33,007 nt of DNA from Halanaerobiales bacterium (GTDB lineage: Bacteria > Bacillota_F > Halanaerobiia > Halanaerobiales > DTU029), in the NCBI GenBank assembly GCA_016278415.1, contig JADQBV010000415.1:1-33007 (forward strand), read 5' to 3'. The position numbers and the translations under genes are program-made. Positions 7,776-15,826 of the stretch are shown here, piece after piece (the stretch's first letter is position 1; every line of letters begins with the position of its first letter). The notes under the pieces are model-generated. The model saw nothing but the letters and a program-made list of their open reading frames with translations. It did no database searches and was not told where the DNA came from.

Positions 7776-9113
7776 ATGAAGCAAAGAGAAAACTGGACAT
7801 CAAGACTTGGATTCATTCTAGCTGCATCAGGTTCTGCTATTGGGCTTGGAAACATCTGGAGGTTTCCATATATTACAGGAACTAATGGAGGCGCCGTATT
7901 TCTAATAATTTATTTAGCTCTTATTTTTTTAATAGGTTATCCTATTATTATTGCAGAAATGACTATAGGTAGAAAAACACAAAAGAATCCTATTGGTGCA
8001 TTTAAATCACTAGCACCTGATAGTCCCTGGTGGTTAGTGGGATCATTAGGAGTTCTTTCTGGATTTGTAATTTTAAGTTTCTATTCTGTTGTAGCTGGAT
8101 GGGGAATGTCATATATTTTTAAGTCATTTACTACTACACCTGAAACAAACTTTACTAATCTTTTTACAACTCATATTGGCAGTTTAGGTGAGCCCATCTT
8201 CTGGCATGCAGTATTTATGGGGCTTACTATTTTGATTATAAGTGCTGGCGTAGTAAAGGGGATACAAAAAGTAGTTAAAATTCTAATGCCTCTATTACTA
8301 GTTATAATCTTACTGCTTATTATTAGGTCTGTGTCTTTACCAGGCGCCATGGAGGGTTTAGTCTTCTATCTTAAACCAGACTTTTCGAAAATTACATTAC
8401 AGACCTTTACAGATGCAATATCCCAGTCTTTCTTTACACTAAGTCTAGGAATGGGAGCGATGATTACCTATGGCAGCTATCTTTCAAGAAAAGAGAATAT
8501 TAACGATAGTGCCGCATATGTTATTATCTTTGACACACTTTTTGCCATACTTGCTGGTTTGGCAATCTTCCCTGCTGTCTTTGCTCTAGGATTTAGTCCA
8601 AATGCAGGACCAGGTTTGACATTTATTACTTTACCAGCTGTCTTCGCCGCAATGCCTTCAGGTCAGTTATTTGGGGCTTTATTCTTTATACTGATAACAA
8701 TTGCAGCCCTTACTTCCTCGATATCACTCTTGGAAGTTGTAGTCTCCTATATGGTTGATGAAAAAGACTGGGCTCGAAAAAAAGCAGCGTACATAATTGG
8801 CGGAATAATATTTCTAACAGGAATACCTCCAATACTCGGTTACAGTGTTTTATCCGAAATCAGATTCTTAGGGATGGATATTTTGGATACCTATGATTGG
8901 TTTTCTAATAGCATTTTTCTACCAATAGGGGGACTGCTGACATCGATTTATGTTGCTTATGTATGGAAAGCTAAAAATGCCCTTAGAGAAGCTAATAATT
9001 CTGAGGGGAAGATTAAACTCGGTAATTGGTTCGTTATTTTATTAAAATATATTGCACCAGCTGCTATCATAATAATTTTAGCTATGAATATATGGCAGAC
9101 TATTAGTGGGTAA
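7776..9113 (+). CDS. Sodium-dependent amino acid symporter, NSS (LeuT/MhsT) family
   Basis: A 445-residue, strongly hydrophobic protein with about 11 membrane spans. The TM1 signature GSAIGLGNIWRFPY at residues 18-31 includes the unwound sodium/substrate-binding segment and the gating Arg29. NSS proteins import amino acids or related amines with sodium. The length is close to the 11-span MhsT group and shorter than LeuT (about 510). Sodium coupling fits a salt-adapted host, but substrate choice cannot be deduced. An excellent SD (AAAGGAGG) precedes the ATG, and a strong terminator follows the stop by four bases, so the gene is monocistronic. Confidence 0.92.
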   Translation: MKQRENWTSRLGFILAASGSAIGLGNIWRFPYITGTNGGAVFLIIYLALIFLIGYPIIIAEMTIGRKTQKNPIGAFKSLAPDSPWWLVGSLGVLSGFVILSFYSVVAGWGMSYIFKSFTTTPETNFTNLFTTHIGSLGEPIFWHAVFMGLTILIISAGVVKGIQKVVKILMPLLLVIILLLIIRSVSLPGAMEGLVFYLKPDFSKITLQTFTDAISQSFFTLSLGMGAMITYGSYLSRKENINDSAAYVIIFDTLFAILAGLAIFPAVFALGFSPNAGPGLTFITLPAVFAAMPSGQLFGALFFILITIAALTSSISLLEVVVSYMVDEKDWARKKAAYIIGGIIFLTGIPPILGYSVLSEIRFLGMDILDTYDWFSNSIFLPIGGLLTSIYVAYVWKAKNALREANNSEGKIKLGNWFVILLKYIAPAAIIIILAMNIWQTISG

Positions 9114-9117
9114 ATAC

Positions 9118-9157
9118 CACCACCAAAATCAAACATAAGATTTTGGTGGTGTTTTCT
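9118..9157 (+). terminator. Rho-independent terminator of the NSS symporter gene
   Basis: A perfect 13-bp stem (9118-9130 with 9139-9151) with an 8-base loop, followed by TTTTCTT. It begins four bases after the TAA stop. Confidence 0.9.
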
Positions 9158-9254
9158 TAAAATTTAATATCAATTAAAATTTTTTATCAGCTCTATAATA
9201 GACTCTCTTTATTTAGACAAATTCTATTATATCTATAGTACTCAGTTTAATTGT

Positions 9255-9944
9255 TTAAACACTCGTTTTATTAATCCTCTTACTCAAATATTCAATGTTT
9301 TGTTTAACAATATCAATGGTCAGTTCGTCTCCATGACTCTGGACTATATAATCCAGATCCCTATTTAAATAATCCCTTAATGTTTCCCTATAAATCCATA
9401 GATTATCCCAATCCATATATGTAGGTACAGGGTCATCTACATTATCAGCGACAAATAGCAACTTTGATTTATGATCATAACACGAAGCAGAATCTACTGA
9501 ATGACCCGGAGTATAAAAAAACTCAATACCCTCGCTTTCAAAGATAATACTATCCGTAAAAGTGAGATTTGGTAAAACTATTTCAATCTCCTCACGGGCA
9601 AAATCCTTAAAATGATCAAGCAATTCTTGTTCCCCATGTTCCTGGATTAATTCCCTACAATTTTTATGTGATAAAATAATGTTGTCTTTAAACTCACTAT
9701 TTCCCCAAATATGATCCCAATGACTATGTGAATTAAAAATAAGATACTCTTTAACTCCATATCTCTTCTCAAGATATGCTTTGATTTCTTGCATATATGA
9801 GGAACCCAGATATGTATCACAGATAAAATACTTTAACCTACCTATAATTACAAAGATATTTGTAATACAATTATACTCACTTTTTGCAAGTTCATCATAC
9901 ATAAACAATAGACCACGAGGTCCAATATTTTTTACATCTAACAA
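9255..9944 (-). CDS. Metallo-beta-lactamase-fold hydrolase
   Basis: A 229-residue protein with a complete MBL dinuclear metal site: HSHWDH (His73, His75, Asp77, His78), His148 in TPGHS, Asp167 in FVADN and a terminal His204 in QSHGD. The family includes glyoxalase II-like thioesterases, lactonases and nucleases. The small single-domain form suggests a soluble cytosolic hydrolase, but the substrate is unknown. The start codon is TTG (9944) with GGGAGGGG five bases upstream; I saw no better ATG in frame. The neighbours on both sides are on the opposite strand, so it stands alone. Confidence 0.88.
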   Translation of the reverse strand: MLDVKNIGPRGLLFMYDELAKSEYNCITNIFVIIGRLKYFICDTYLGSSYMQEIKAYLEKRYGVKEYLIFNSHSHWDHIWGNSEFKDNIILSHKNCRELIQEHGEQELLDHFKDFAREEIEIVLPNLTFTDSIIFESEGIEFFYTPGHSVDSASCYDHKSKLLFVADNVDDPVPTYMDWDNLWIYRETLRDYLNRDLDYIVQSHGDELTIDIVKQNIEYLSKRINKTSV

Positions 9945-10276
9945 ATTAACCCCTCCCTATAACTCTATTTCGTATACTCATAATAGTATAGCACAAAAGA
10001 TCTAGGATAAATAGTCAAATACTAACTATCCCTTTAGAACTAATTATGCTTAATTATTATAATCATGATGGTATTTATCCCACTTTTATATTCCTTCAAA
10101 CCCCTTATATTATACTCATTTCATGGTAAGAATAATCCAATAAGGAGTATATTAACTATAGTCATCTATATAATTGTAAGGTAAATTACTGTTATTAAAT
10201 ATAGCTAGTGCTACAATAATAATGACAATATATTGTTGTTGAATACTAGAATTAGAAAAAACAGGAGGTACATTTT
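9945..10276. other. 332-base divergent intergenic region
   Basis: This separates two divergently transcribed genes (MBL hydrolase and aldo/keto reductase). I found no ORF with an SD and no RNA gene. The only structure noted is a 12-base perfect palindrome, ACAATATATTGT, at 10225-10236, about 40 bases before the reductase start. No convincing -35/-10 pair was found for either gene. Confidence 0.5.
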
Positions 10277-11218
10277 ATGGAATATCGTAAATTAGGGTCA
10301 AGTGATTTAGAAGTATCAACAATTGCTTTAGGCACATGGGCAATAGGCAATGACTTTTATGGAAATGTTGATGACTCAAAATCTATTGATGCACTTAGGG
10401 CTGGTATTGAAGCAGGTATTAATTTAATTGATACAGCACCAGCTTATGGAAGTGGTCATGCCGAAGAAGTAGTGGGTAAAGCAATAAAGGGATATCAAGA
10501 TAAGGTTATTATAGCCACTAAATGTGGTGTATATAAAGAAAATGGAGACTTTATCAAGGATTTAAAACCAGCCACTATTAGAAAGCAACTAGAAACCTCT
10601 TTAGATAGATTAAATACAGATGTAATAGACCTATATCAAATACATTGGCCAGACCCAAATACACCACTTGAAGATACAGTTACAGAATTAAACAAGTTAA
10701 AAAAAGAAGGAAAATTTAAATATTTAGGAGTATCCAACTTTAATCAGAATTTAATGGACAAAATACAAGAAATGACTGACATTGTAAGTATACAACCACA
10801 GTATTCGATTCTACATAGAGACTTCGAGGATGATTTACCATATGTTCGTAATAATAAAATCGGGGTATTGGCATATGGACCATTAGGTGGAGGGATTTTA
10901 ACAGGGAAATATACAAAGCAAAAACCTAAATTAAAAGAAGGGGATCAGCGAAATAATTTCTATCCATATTTTCAAGAGCCTCAATGGAGTCGGGTCAAAG
11001 AACTAGTAAGTCTTCTTGAAGAGATTGCTACAGAAAATAATAAACCCATTCCCCACGTTGCCCTTAACTGGGTTAGACAACAGGATGGCATCACAACAGT
11101 ATTAGTTGGTTCTAAAAGTCCTGAACAAGCCCGTGAAAACGCTGATGCAGCTAATTGGAATTTAAGCGTTGATGAAATAGATAAAATTAATAAGGCATAT
11201 TCTAAAATATTTGCTTAA
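10277..11218 (+). CDS. Aldo/keto reductase
   Basis: A 313-residue NAD(P)H-dependent oxidoreductase with a TIM-barrel fold. The catalytic tetrad is visible: Asp52 (in IDTAPAYG), Tyr57, Lys82 (in ATKCG) and His123 (in YQIHWPD). The C-terminal cofactor-binding stretch VLVGSKSPEQ is also present. Such enzymes reduce aldehydes or ketones, often methylglyoxal or sugar aldehydes; the physiological substrate is not evident. AGGAGGT precedes the ATG at ideal spacing. It is a single gene, convergent with dpaB, and the hairpin at 11350-11395 lies between them. Confidence 0.92.
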   Translation: MEYRKLGSSDLEVSTIALGTWAIGNDFYGNVDDSKSIDALRAGIEAGINLIDTAPAYGSGHAEEVVGKAIKGYQDKVIIATKCGVYKENGDFIKDLKPATIRKQLETSLDRLNTDVIDLYQIHWPDPNTPLEDTVTELNKLKKEGKFKYLGVSNFNQNLMDKIQEMTDIVSIQPQYSILHRDFEDDLPYVRNNKIGVLAYGPLGGGILTGKYTKQKPKLKEGDQRNNFYPYFQEPQWSRVKELVSLLEEIATENNKPIPHVALNWVRQQDGITTVLVGSKSPEQARENADAANWNLSVDEIDKINKAYSKIFA

Positions 11219-11349
11219 TTTATAAACAAATAAAAACGCAAAAAGTTTTATAGACTCATTCTACATTTGTATAAAGTACAAATACCATTTAAACAAAACT
11301 ATCTACACTCCCTAAAGTTCTCATTATAATTTCAAATATCTAAGTAACT

Positions 11350-11395
11350 AGTAATAAACACGGCTTCGGTAAACTAGATAGCCGTGTTTATTACT
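11350..11395. terminator. 15-bp perfect inverted repeat, likely bidirectional terminator
   Basis: The arms at 11350-11364 and 11381-11395 (AGTAATAAACACGGC and its complement) are perfectly complementary across a 16-base loop. The GC core (ACACGGC) is flanked by AT-rich arms, so each strand sees a GC stem followed by TTTATT. It lies midway between the convergent aldo/keto reductase and dpaB. A long uninterrupted T tract is missing on both strands, which lowers confidence in efficient termination. Confidence 0.6.
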
Positions 11396-11506
11396 CTATT
11401 AACTATTCTCCTCCCTTCAGACTTTATATTTGTATTAATAAAGAAAGAGTTGATTCTACTGCTGACTGTTTTTATTTCGCACCATACTGTTTACTAAAGT
11501 ATAATA

Positions 11507-12091
11507 TTAATATTTCTCTAAGACAGGTTGTAGTTGTTTCCCTTCTAATGCTTTAGTAACAGTTGCTAAGGTCAGGTCAAATTTAGAAACCAGTGATGAT
11601 GGTTTTTTTTCATAATTGTCTTGACCAAAGGGAATAAAGAATACATTTTTAGTTGCTAATAATACACCTAGGTTTTTAGCACTTATACCTAGGCCATCAT
11701 TAGTAGCAATTCCTATAACTGCAGGTTTATTATTCCTAAACATCCCTTTTACAACCATCAATGCAGGTGTATCTGATGCCCCATCCGCTAATTTGGAAAG
11801 TGAATTACCACTACAGGGTGACAGCACAACCAAGTCACAGGGATCAACAACACCTATTGGTTCAGCTTTCTCCATGGTCCGAATAACCTCTTTGCCAGTA
11901 ATATCCTCTAAGCTTTTCATAAAATCTTCGGCTTTACCAAATCTACTATCAGTTTTTGCTACTTCATAAGACACCACCGGATAGACTACTGCACCTTCCT
12001 CAACCAATTTAGCAACCTGTGGTATAACTTGATCAAATACACAATATGAACCTGTTAAGGCAAAAGCAATCTTAATATCCTTTAAAAGCAT
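11507..12091 (-). CDS. dpaB: Dipicolinate synthase subunit B
   Basis: A 194-residue flavoprotein-like protein that aligns along its whole length with my recollection of Bacillus SpoVFB/DpaB. It begins with a KIAFALTGSYC-like N-terminus and carries LSPCSGNSLSKLADG, TPALM, NNKPAVIGIATNDGLG and the IPFGQDN stretch near the end. With DpaA it converts a dihydrodipicolinate-pathway intermediate to dipicolinic acid, the calcium chelator of endospore cores, in the mother cell. The ATG at 12091 has GGAGG upstream. In Bacillus dpaA lies immediately upstream in the same operon; here the upstream neighbour is the unrelated encapsulin gene, with a terminator between them. The partner must be elsewhere in the genome or be replaced by another protein, as in some clostridia. 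Confidence 0.9.
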   Translation of the reverse strand: MLLKDIKIAFALTGSYCVFDQVIPQVAKLVEEGAVVYPVVSYEVAKTDSRFGKAEDFMKSLEDITGKEVIRTMEKAEPIGVVDPCDLVVLSPCSGNSLSKLADGASDTPALMVVKGMFRNNKPAVIGIATNDGLGISAKNLGVLLATKNVFFIPFGQDNYEKKPSSLVSKFDLTLATVTKALEGKQLQPVLEKY

Positions 12092-12218
12092 AGAAACCTC
12101 CCTATTTGATATATTTTATTCTTATCAAACTCCATATTATTTATAGGTAATGGAAATATGTAACTATTTTTATTACCCACTATATTAGATTTTATGAAGT
12201 TGATTGGATGTCCTATGC

Positions 12219-12257
12219 AAAAAACTGTTACACCTTTTTAATGGAAAGGGGTAACAG
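12219..12257 (-). terminator. Rho-independent terminator of the encapsulin operon
   Basis: The arms CTGTTAC/GTAACAG (12225-12231 with 12251-12257) continue, after one mismatch, into CCTTT/AAAGG. On the minus strand the hairpin is followed by TTTTTT (12224-12219). It lies just past the encapsulin stop and separates that operon from dpaB. Confidence 0.85.
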
Positions 12258-12350
12258 CTTTAATTATTTGCTATATTAAATTTTTATCCCAATGTAATTA
12301 CCTGTGAGAAAAAAATTTATCTAGTAAGATGGGACTGTGTTTTTAAAGGG

Positions 12351-13151
12351 TTAGGGTTTTTCAAAAACTACAATTGCCTCAGGTGCATTTACTTTAAATG
12401 TAAAAGATTCAGTTAAGAAAAATTCTATCTCCTCATCTGTTTCTTTTTTATATCCAATTGAAATATCCTGACCTACTATTAGCTCAAAATCATCTTCTCT
12501 ACTACCTAACAATAAACCTTGATCACCAAGGGCTTCCGAGAAAATAATATCTCCTTCAATTAAGGCTTGTAATTTCTTTTTAACTGGATATCCATCTTCA
12601 TCCAGCTTATGTAATAAACCATATAAATATGGACCTACTACAAAATTATATGGACCTTCAACACTTTCTCTTCGTAACCCCTGTATTGCTGATGTTATAG
12701 GTGTTAAAAGACCTGTTTCTTCACTAATATCAATTTTAACATGATCAGATACATCAATTAATCCCTCGATACCAGCTTCTTCTAACCCATAATATAAAGT
12801 ATTGTTCTCTATCTTGGCTAATTTTTCAGCTGCACCGACCAGGTCATCTATATCAACATCTTTAGCCCCACGTAAGTAAGACTCAATCTCATCTCTATGT
12901 AAAGTAAATGGAACCTCTACCTCAACTAAGGGAAGAACATTCCTAATTGAATATGTAGCTCCCTCATCATTTATATCAAGTTTCAGACTCCTACCTGTAT
13001 TATATGCAGCATAATCCATACCCTTAGGACCAACTGTATCTACTACTCTTCGCCCATTAAGTTTTTGTTTTAATACTGACCGTGCTTCTTCTTCAATAAA
13101 ACTCCATACACCTTCATCAATTGGTGCTAAATGCCTCTTTAATAATGTCAT
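12351..13151 (-). CDS. Encapsulin shell protein, family 1 (HK97 fold)
   Basis: A 266-residue encapsulin protomer. It shares landmarks with the T. maritima shell protein: LKRHLAPI near the start, the YAAYNTG stretch, PLVEVEVPFTL, the ESVEGPYNFVVGPY region, the GQDISIGY strand and the C-terminal TFKVNAPEAIVVF. Family 1 protomers self-assemble into icosahedral protein nanocompartments in the cytosol and load cargo carrying a short C-terminal targeting peptide. The length is normal for the family. The ATG overlaps the encapsulated-ferritin stop by one base (TAATG) and has GGAGGG upstream, so the two are translationally coupled. A terminator follows at 12219-12257. With EncFtn as cargo, the particle should be an iron store. 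Confidence 0.95.
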   Translation of the reverse strand: MTLLKRHLAPIDEGVWSFIEEEARSVLKQKLNGRRVVDTVGPKGMDYAAYNTGRSLKLDINDEGATYSIRNVLPLVEVEVPFTLHRDEIESYLRGAKDVDIDDLVGAAEKLAKIENNTLYYGLEEAGIEGLIDVSDHVKIDISEETGLLTPITSAIQGLRRESVEGPYNFVVGPYLYGLLHKLDEDGYPVKKKLQALIEGDIIFSEALGDQGLLLGSREDDFELIVGQDISIGYKKETDEEIEFFLTESFTFKVNAPEAIVVFEKP

Positions 13152-13516
13152 TATTTATTCCCTCCTCTCAGATTTGACAATCCTAAAGAACCGTCATTTC
13201 CTCTTCCAGAGCCGGATTCTCCATCCTCTCCTTCTTCAAGTTCTGTAATATCTCCTTCTGTAAAAAGGAACTCTCTCATCATTTCATCAAAAACAGGGTA
13301 ACGCCTACGTAACCATTCCAATGCCATCATTGCATGCTCAACCTCTTCATCCCTATTATGTTCAACAATAGCTTTAACAGTTGTATCAGTAGTAGCAGCA
13401 GCACGCTGATGATACCAGTCAACTGCTTCTAATTCCTCAATTAAACTCTGAATAATTCTATGAAAATCTTGTACTTCCTGTGGTAAATTTTCTTCATGAA
13501 ACCCTTCACTAGCCAT
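13151..13516 (-). CDS. Encapsulated ferritin (EncFtn), iron-oxidising encapsulin cargo
   Basis: A 121-residue ferritin-like cargo protein. The ferroxidase residues known from Rhodospirillum rubrum EncFtn (Glu32, Glu62, His65) correspond to Glu28, Glu58 and His61, within EELEAVDWY and RDEEVEHAMM. The half-site two-helix form is normal for EncFtn, which makes the iron site at a dimer interface inside a decamer. The C-terminus, GSLGLSNLRG plus four residues, is a clear encapsulin-targeting peptide, joined by an acidic then Gly/Ser-rich linker (residues about 93-108). It oxidises Fe(II) and feeds the mineral into the shell. It has a strong promoter and a Fur-like box just upstream, so iron-responsive control is expected. 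Confidence 0.95.
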   Translation of the reverse strand: MASEGFHEENLPQEVQDFHRIIQSLIEELEAVDWYHQRAAATTDTTVKAIVEHNRDEEVEHAMMALEWLRRRYPVFDEMMREFLFTEGDITELEEGEDGESGSGRGNDGSLGLSNLRGGNK

Positions 13517-13541
13517 ATGTAAATACCTCCATTTTTAATTA

Positions 13542-13561
13542 ATTAATAATAATCATTATCA
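13542..13561 (-). promoter_or_regulatory. Fur-type operator in front of encFtn-encapsulin
   Basis: Positions 13542-13560 match 16 of 19 bases of the classic Fur consensus GATAATGATAATCATTATC. In 7-1-7 form, minus strand 13561-13547 reads TGATAAT-G-ATTATTA, with one base departing from a perfect TGATAAT-N-ATTATCA. It begins at or just after the predicted transcription start of the promoter at 13571-13599, a position where a bound repressor would block transcription. The regulator could be Fur, PerR or the adjacent Fur-family protein. Binding is inferred. Confidence 0.7.
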
Positions 13562-13570
13562 CTACTAATA

Positions 13571-13599
13571 ATTATAACTAATACGGATATATTTGTCAA
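13571..13599 (-). promoter_or_regulatory. Consensus promoter of the encFtn-encapsulin operon
   Basis: On the minus strand the -35 is TTGACA (13599-13594) and the -10 is TATAAT (13576-13571), with a 17-base spacer. Both hexamers are perfect. The predicted start is near 13564, about 48 bases before the encFtn ATG, directly abutting the Fur-type box. Confidence 0.85.
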
Positions 13600-13693
13600 G
13601 TAACAAACACATACTTTTTCCGCTTGCATTAATTATACACAAACACAACTGATTTTTGTGAAATAAATATACCTCCTATATATTTATATCCTG

Positions 13694-13728
13694 AAAAAAA
13701 AGAAATATACGAGTATGAACTCATATAT
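13694..13728 (-). terminator. Rho-independent terminator of the znu-zur operon
   Basis: On the minus strand a 10-bp hairpin with one mismatch (13728-13719 with 13714-13705, 4-base loop) is followed by TTCTTTTTTTT. It lies 94 bases past the zur stop. Past it, at about 13671-13677, is an isolated AGGAGGT with no usable start codon; I see no gene there. The rest of 13517-13821 holds the encFtn promoter and box. Confidence 0.7.
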
Positions 13729-13821
13729 TACATGGGATATTCAAGACGCCATTTACATCAGCATTGATTTATTTATTGCAATTTTTATCATTGTCTATTA
13801 TTCTTTTCTATTTATTCTTGT

Positions 13822-14256
13822 CTACTTACCTTTACAATTAGGGCAGATACCATACATTTTTATTTTATGATCAAGTATATGATAGTCGGTTTTCTTACTT
13901 ATCTCGTTTTCATATTCCTGCAGTGGACAATCAAGTGGTATTATCTCATTACATTTCACACATATCAGGTGATGATGGTGTTCCCCCTGTATAAATTCAA
14001 AATAATTCTCTTTTTTCTCTATATTCAAGTCTATTTTTCTGACTACTTTTTTATCTACAAACTTATTTAAATTTCTGTATATAGTAGATAAGCGAAGTGT
14101 TTCATCTTCTCGAGATAAAATTGTATAAATATCATTTGCTGTCATTGGTTTTTTTGTGTTTATTAATAAATCAATAATTGCTCTACGCTGTCTGGTCATC
14201 CTTATACCTTTGTCTTTTAACTCTTCATATATATTTTCTTTTATATCTTCTTTCAT
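13822..14256 (-). CDS. zur: Fur-family metalloregulator, probably Zur
   Basis: A 144-residue Fur-superfamily repressor. An N-terminal winged helix (residues about 10-80, with LSTIYRNLNKF as recognition region) is followed by a metal-binding dimerisation domain. That domain has GEHHHHLIC (His93-His96) and two structural CxxC pairs, Cys99/Cys102 and Cys138/Cys141. Its ATG overlaps the znuB stop by one base (TAATG), making it the last gene of the zinc-uptake operon. That location is the main reason to call it Zur rather than Fur or PerR. It should repress the operon when zinc is plentiful, via the palindromes at 16946-16960 and 17002-17016. Paralogues are hard to tell apart by sequence alone. 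Confidence 0.8.
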   Translation of the reverse strand: MKEDIKENIYEELKDKGIRMTRQRRAIIDLLINTKKPMTANDIYTILSREDETLRLSTIYRNLNKFVDKKVVRKIDLNIEKKENYFEFIQGEHHHHLICVKCNEIIPLDCPLQEYENEISKKTDYHILDHKIKMYGICPNCKGK

Positions 14257-15068
14257 TATCTGCTTCCCCTTTTTAGCAAGAATTTACCTGTAATAACTAT
14301 CAGGAAACATAAAACATTAACCAGTATTATAGTTCCACCAGGTGCCAGATCATAATAAAAAGATATTATGAGACCACAATTGACAGAAACTACTCCTGTC
14401 AATATACTGTAGAAAATAGTCTGTTTAAAACTATTAGCAAGTTGCATGGCAACTGCGACAGGTATACTTATCAGAGATGCAATTAGTAAACCACCAATGA
14501 TTCTCATTGAAAGAGCTATTGTAATAGAAATTATTATCATAAAAATTGTATTTAAAAATTTAACCGGTACTCCTGCCAGTCTTGCATCCCTTTCATTAAA
14601 GGCCATAAAAAAGAAACCATAAAAAAATATAATAATAGTAGCTATGATAATTCCAGCCAGAGGTATTACTGTATAAAGATCAGTACTGGTAACCAGTGCA
14701 ATACTTCCAAACAAATAACTCATTATACCAGCAGAATTCCTGGTCAAACTTATCAATATTGTAGCAATACCCAGACCTGCTGCCAAAATTATTGATAGGG
14801 ATAATTCAGCATAATCCGTCAACTTTGTGCGTAATTTTTCAATGAGTACAGCTGCAACTATAGAAACAATGATAGCCAGATATACCGGGTATATTCCTAA
14901 TAATAGTCCCAGAGCTATTCCGGCCAGTGCCACATGTGAAAGGGTATTTCCGATTAATGCAAGCCGTTTTAATATAAGAAAAACACCGATAGTTGGTGCA
15001 ATTACAGCAATTATATTCCCTACAATAAAGGCACGATGCATAAAAGAATATGTGAAGATTTCAGGCAT
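14256..15068 (-). CDS. znuB: Zinc ABC transporter permease
   Basis: A 270-residue ABC-3-family permease with about eight hydrophobic spans, including the VGNIIAVIAPTIGVFLILKR, GNTLSHVALAGIALG and RIIGGLLIASLISIP segments typical of ZnuB/AdcB/MntB proteins. It forms the membrane channel for zinc import. The longest reading frame starts at 15185, deep inside znuC, but its first 39 residues have no family counterpart. The ATG at 15068 gives the usual start (MPEIFTYSFMHRAF) and overlaps the znuC stop by eight bases, so I use that. Zinc rather than manganese is inferred from the His-rich binding protein and the Zur-like regulator in the operon. Confidence 0.88.
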   Translation of the reverse strand: MPEIFTYSFMHRAFIVGNIIAVIAPTIGVFLILKRLALIGNTLSHVALAGIALGLLLGIYPVYLAIIVSIVAAVLIEKLRTKLTDYAELSLSIILAAGLGIATILISLTRNSAGIMSYLFGSIALVTSTDLYTVIPLAGIIIATIIIFFYGFFFMAFNERDARLAGVPVKFLNTIFMIIISITIALSMRIIGGLLIASLISIPVAVAMQLANSFKQTIFYSILTGVVSVNCGLIISFYYDLAPGGTIILVNVLCFLIVITGKFLLKRGSR

Positions 15069-15825
15069 TGTTATCACTATCCTCATGAGTATGTAATGGT
15101 ATAATTCTGTTGTACAAATTCGAATCAAAATCACTATCTCCATCAAATTCAAAGTGTTCATGAACATGTATTGTATTATCTGCAAAACATGCCAGTTTAT
15201 TTGCCTGGCTACTGATTACATGAATATCATGTGAAACCATTATTATAGTTATATCATGTTCTTTATTGAGTCTATTGATTAATTTTATAAACTCGTCCTG
15301 GGAACTGGCATCAATTCCCACCATAGGTTCATCAAGAAAAATGACTTCTGGATCTGTTACCAGTGTCCGGGCAATGAAAATCCTTTGCTGCTGGCCACCT
15401 GATAATTTACCTATCTTCCTGTTTTTATATGGCAGCATATTTACCTTATTTAATGCCTCATCTATTTTGCTTTCCAATTTTTTGTTGAGAATTTTTATAA
15501 AACCCATCTGATGATATAGATTGGCAGAGATAACTTCTTTTACAGTAGCGGGAAAACTTTGATTAAAATCACGAACATTTTGAGACATATAACCTATCCT
15601 GGACCAATCCTTAAATGATTCCAGAACATGTCCAAACAATTTTATTTCCCCGGCATCAGGTATAATATCTCCAACTATAAGTTTCATTAATGTGCTTTTC
15701 CCGGAACCATTGGGACCTACAAAGGCCAGAAAATCACCCTTATCAATCTTCAGGGAAATATCTTTGAGTACCCTCTGCTCTTTATAACTAAAAAACAAAT
15801 TATTTACTTCAATTATTTCAGACAT
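15061..15825 (-). CDS. znuC: Zinc ABC transporter ATP-binding protein
   Basis: A 254-residue ATPase with Walker A GPNGSGKST (37-45), signature LSGGQQQR near residue 140, Walker B VIFLDEP and switch His in VSHD. It energises zinc uptake through ZnuB. The last 35 or so residues form a His- and acid-rich tail (HVHEHFEFDGD, then LHTHEDSDNN), which could bind zinc. The gene starts one base after the znuA stop, with only a weak GGTGA-type SD, so coupling to znuA translation is likely. Confidence 0.9.
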   Translation of the reverse strand: MSEIIEVNNLFFSYKEQRVLKDISLKIDKGDFLAFVGPNGSGKSTLMKLIVGDIIPDAGEIKLFGHVLESFKDWSRIGYMSQNVRDFNQSFPATVKEVISANLYHQMGFIKILNKKLESKIDEALNKVNMLPYKNRKIGKLSGGQQQRIFIARTLVTDPEVIFLDEPMVGIDASSQDEFIKLINRLNKEHDITIIMVSHDIHVISSQANKLACFADNTIHVHEHFEFDGDSDFDSNLYNRIIPLHTHEDSDNNA

Positions 15826-15826
15826 A

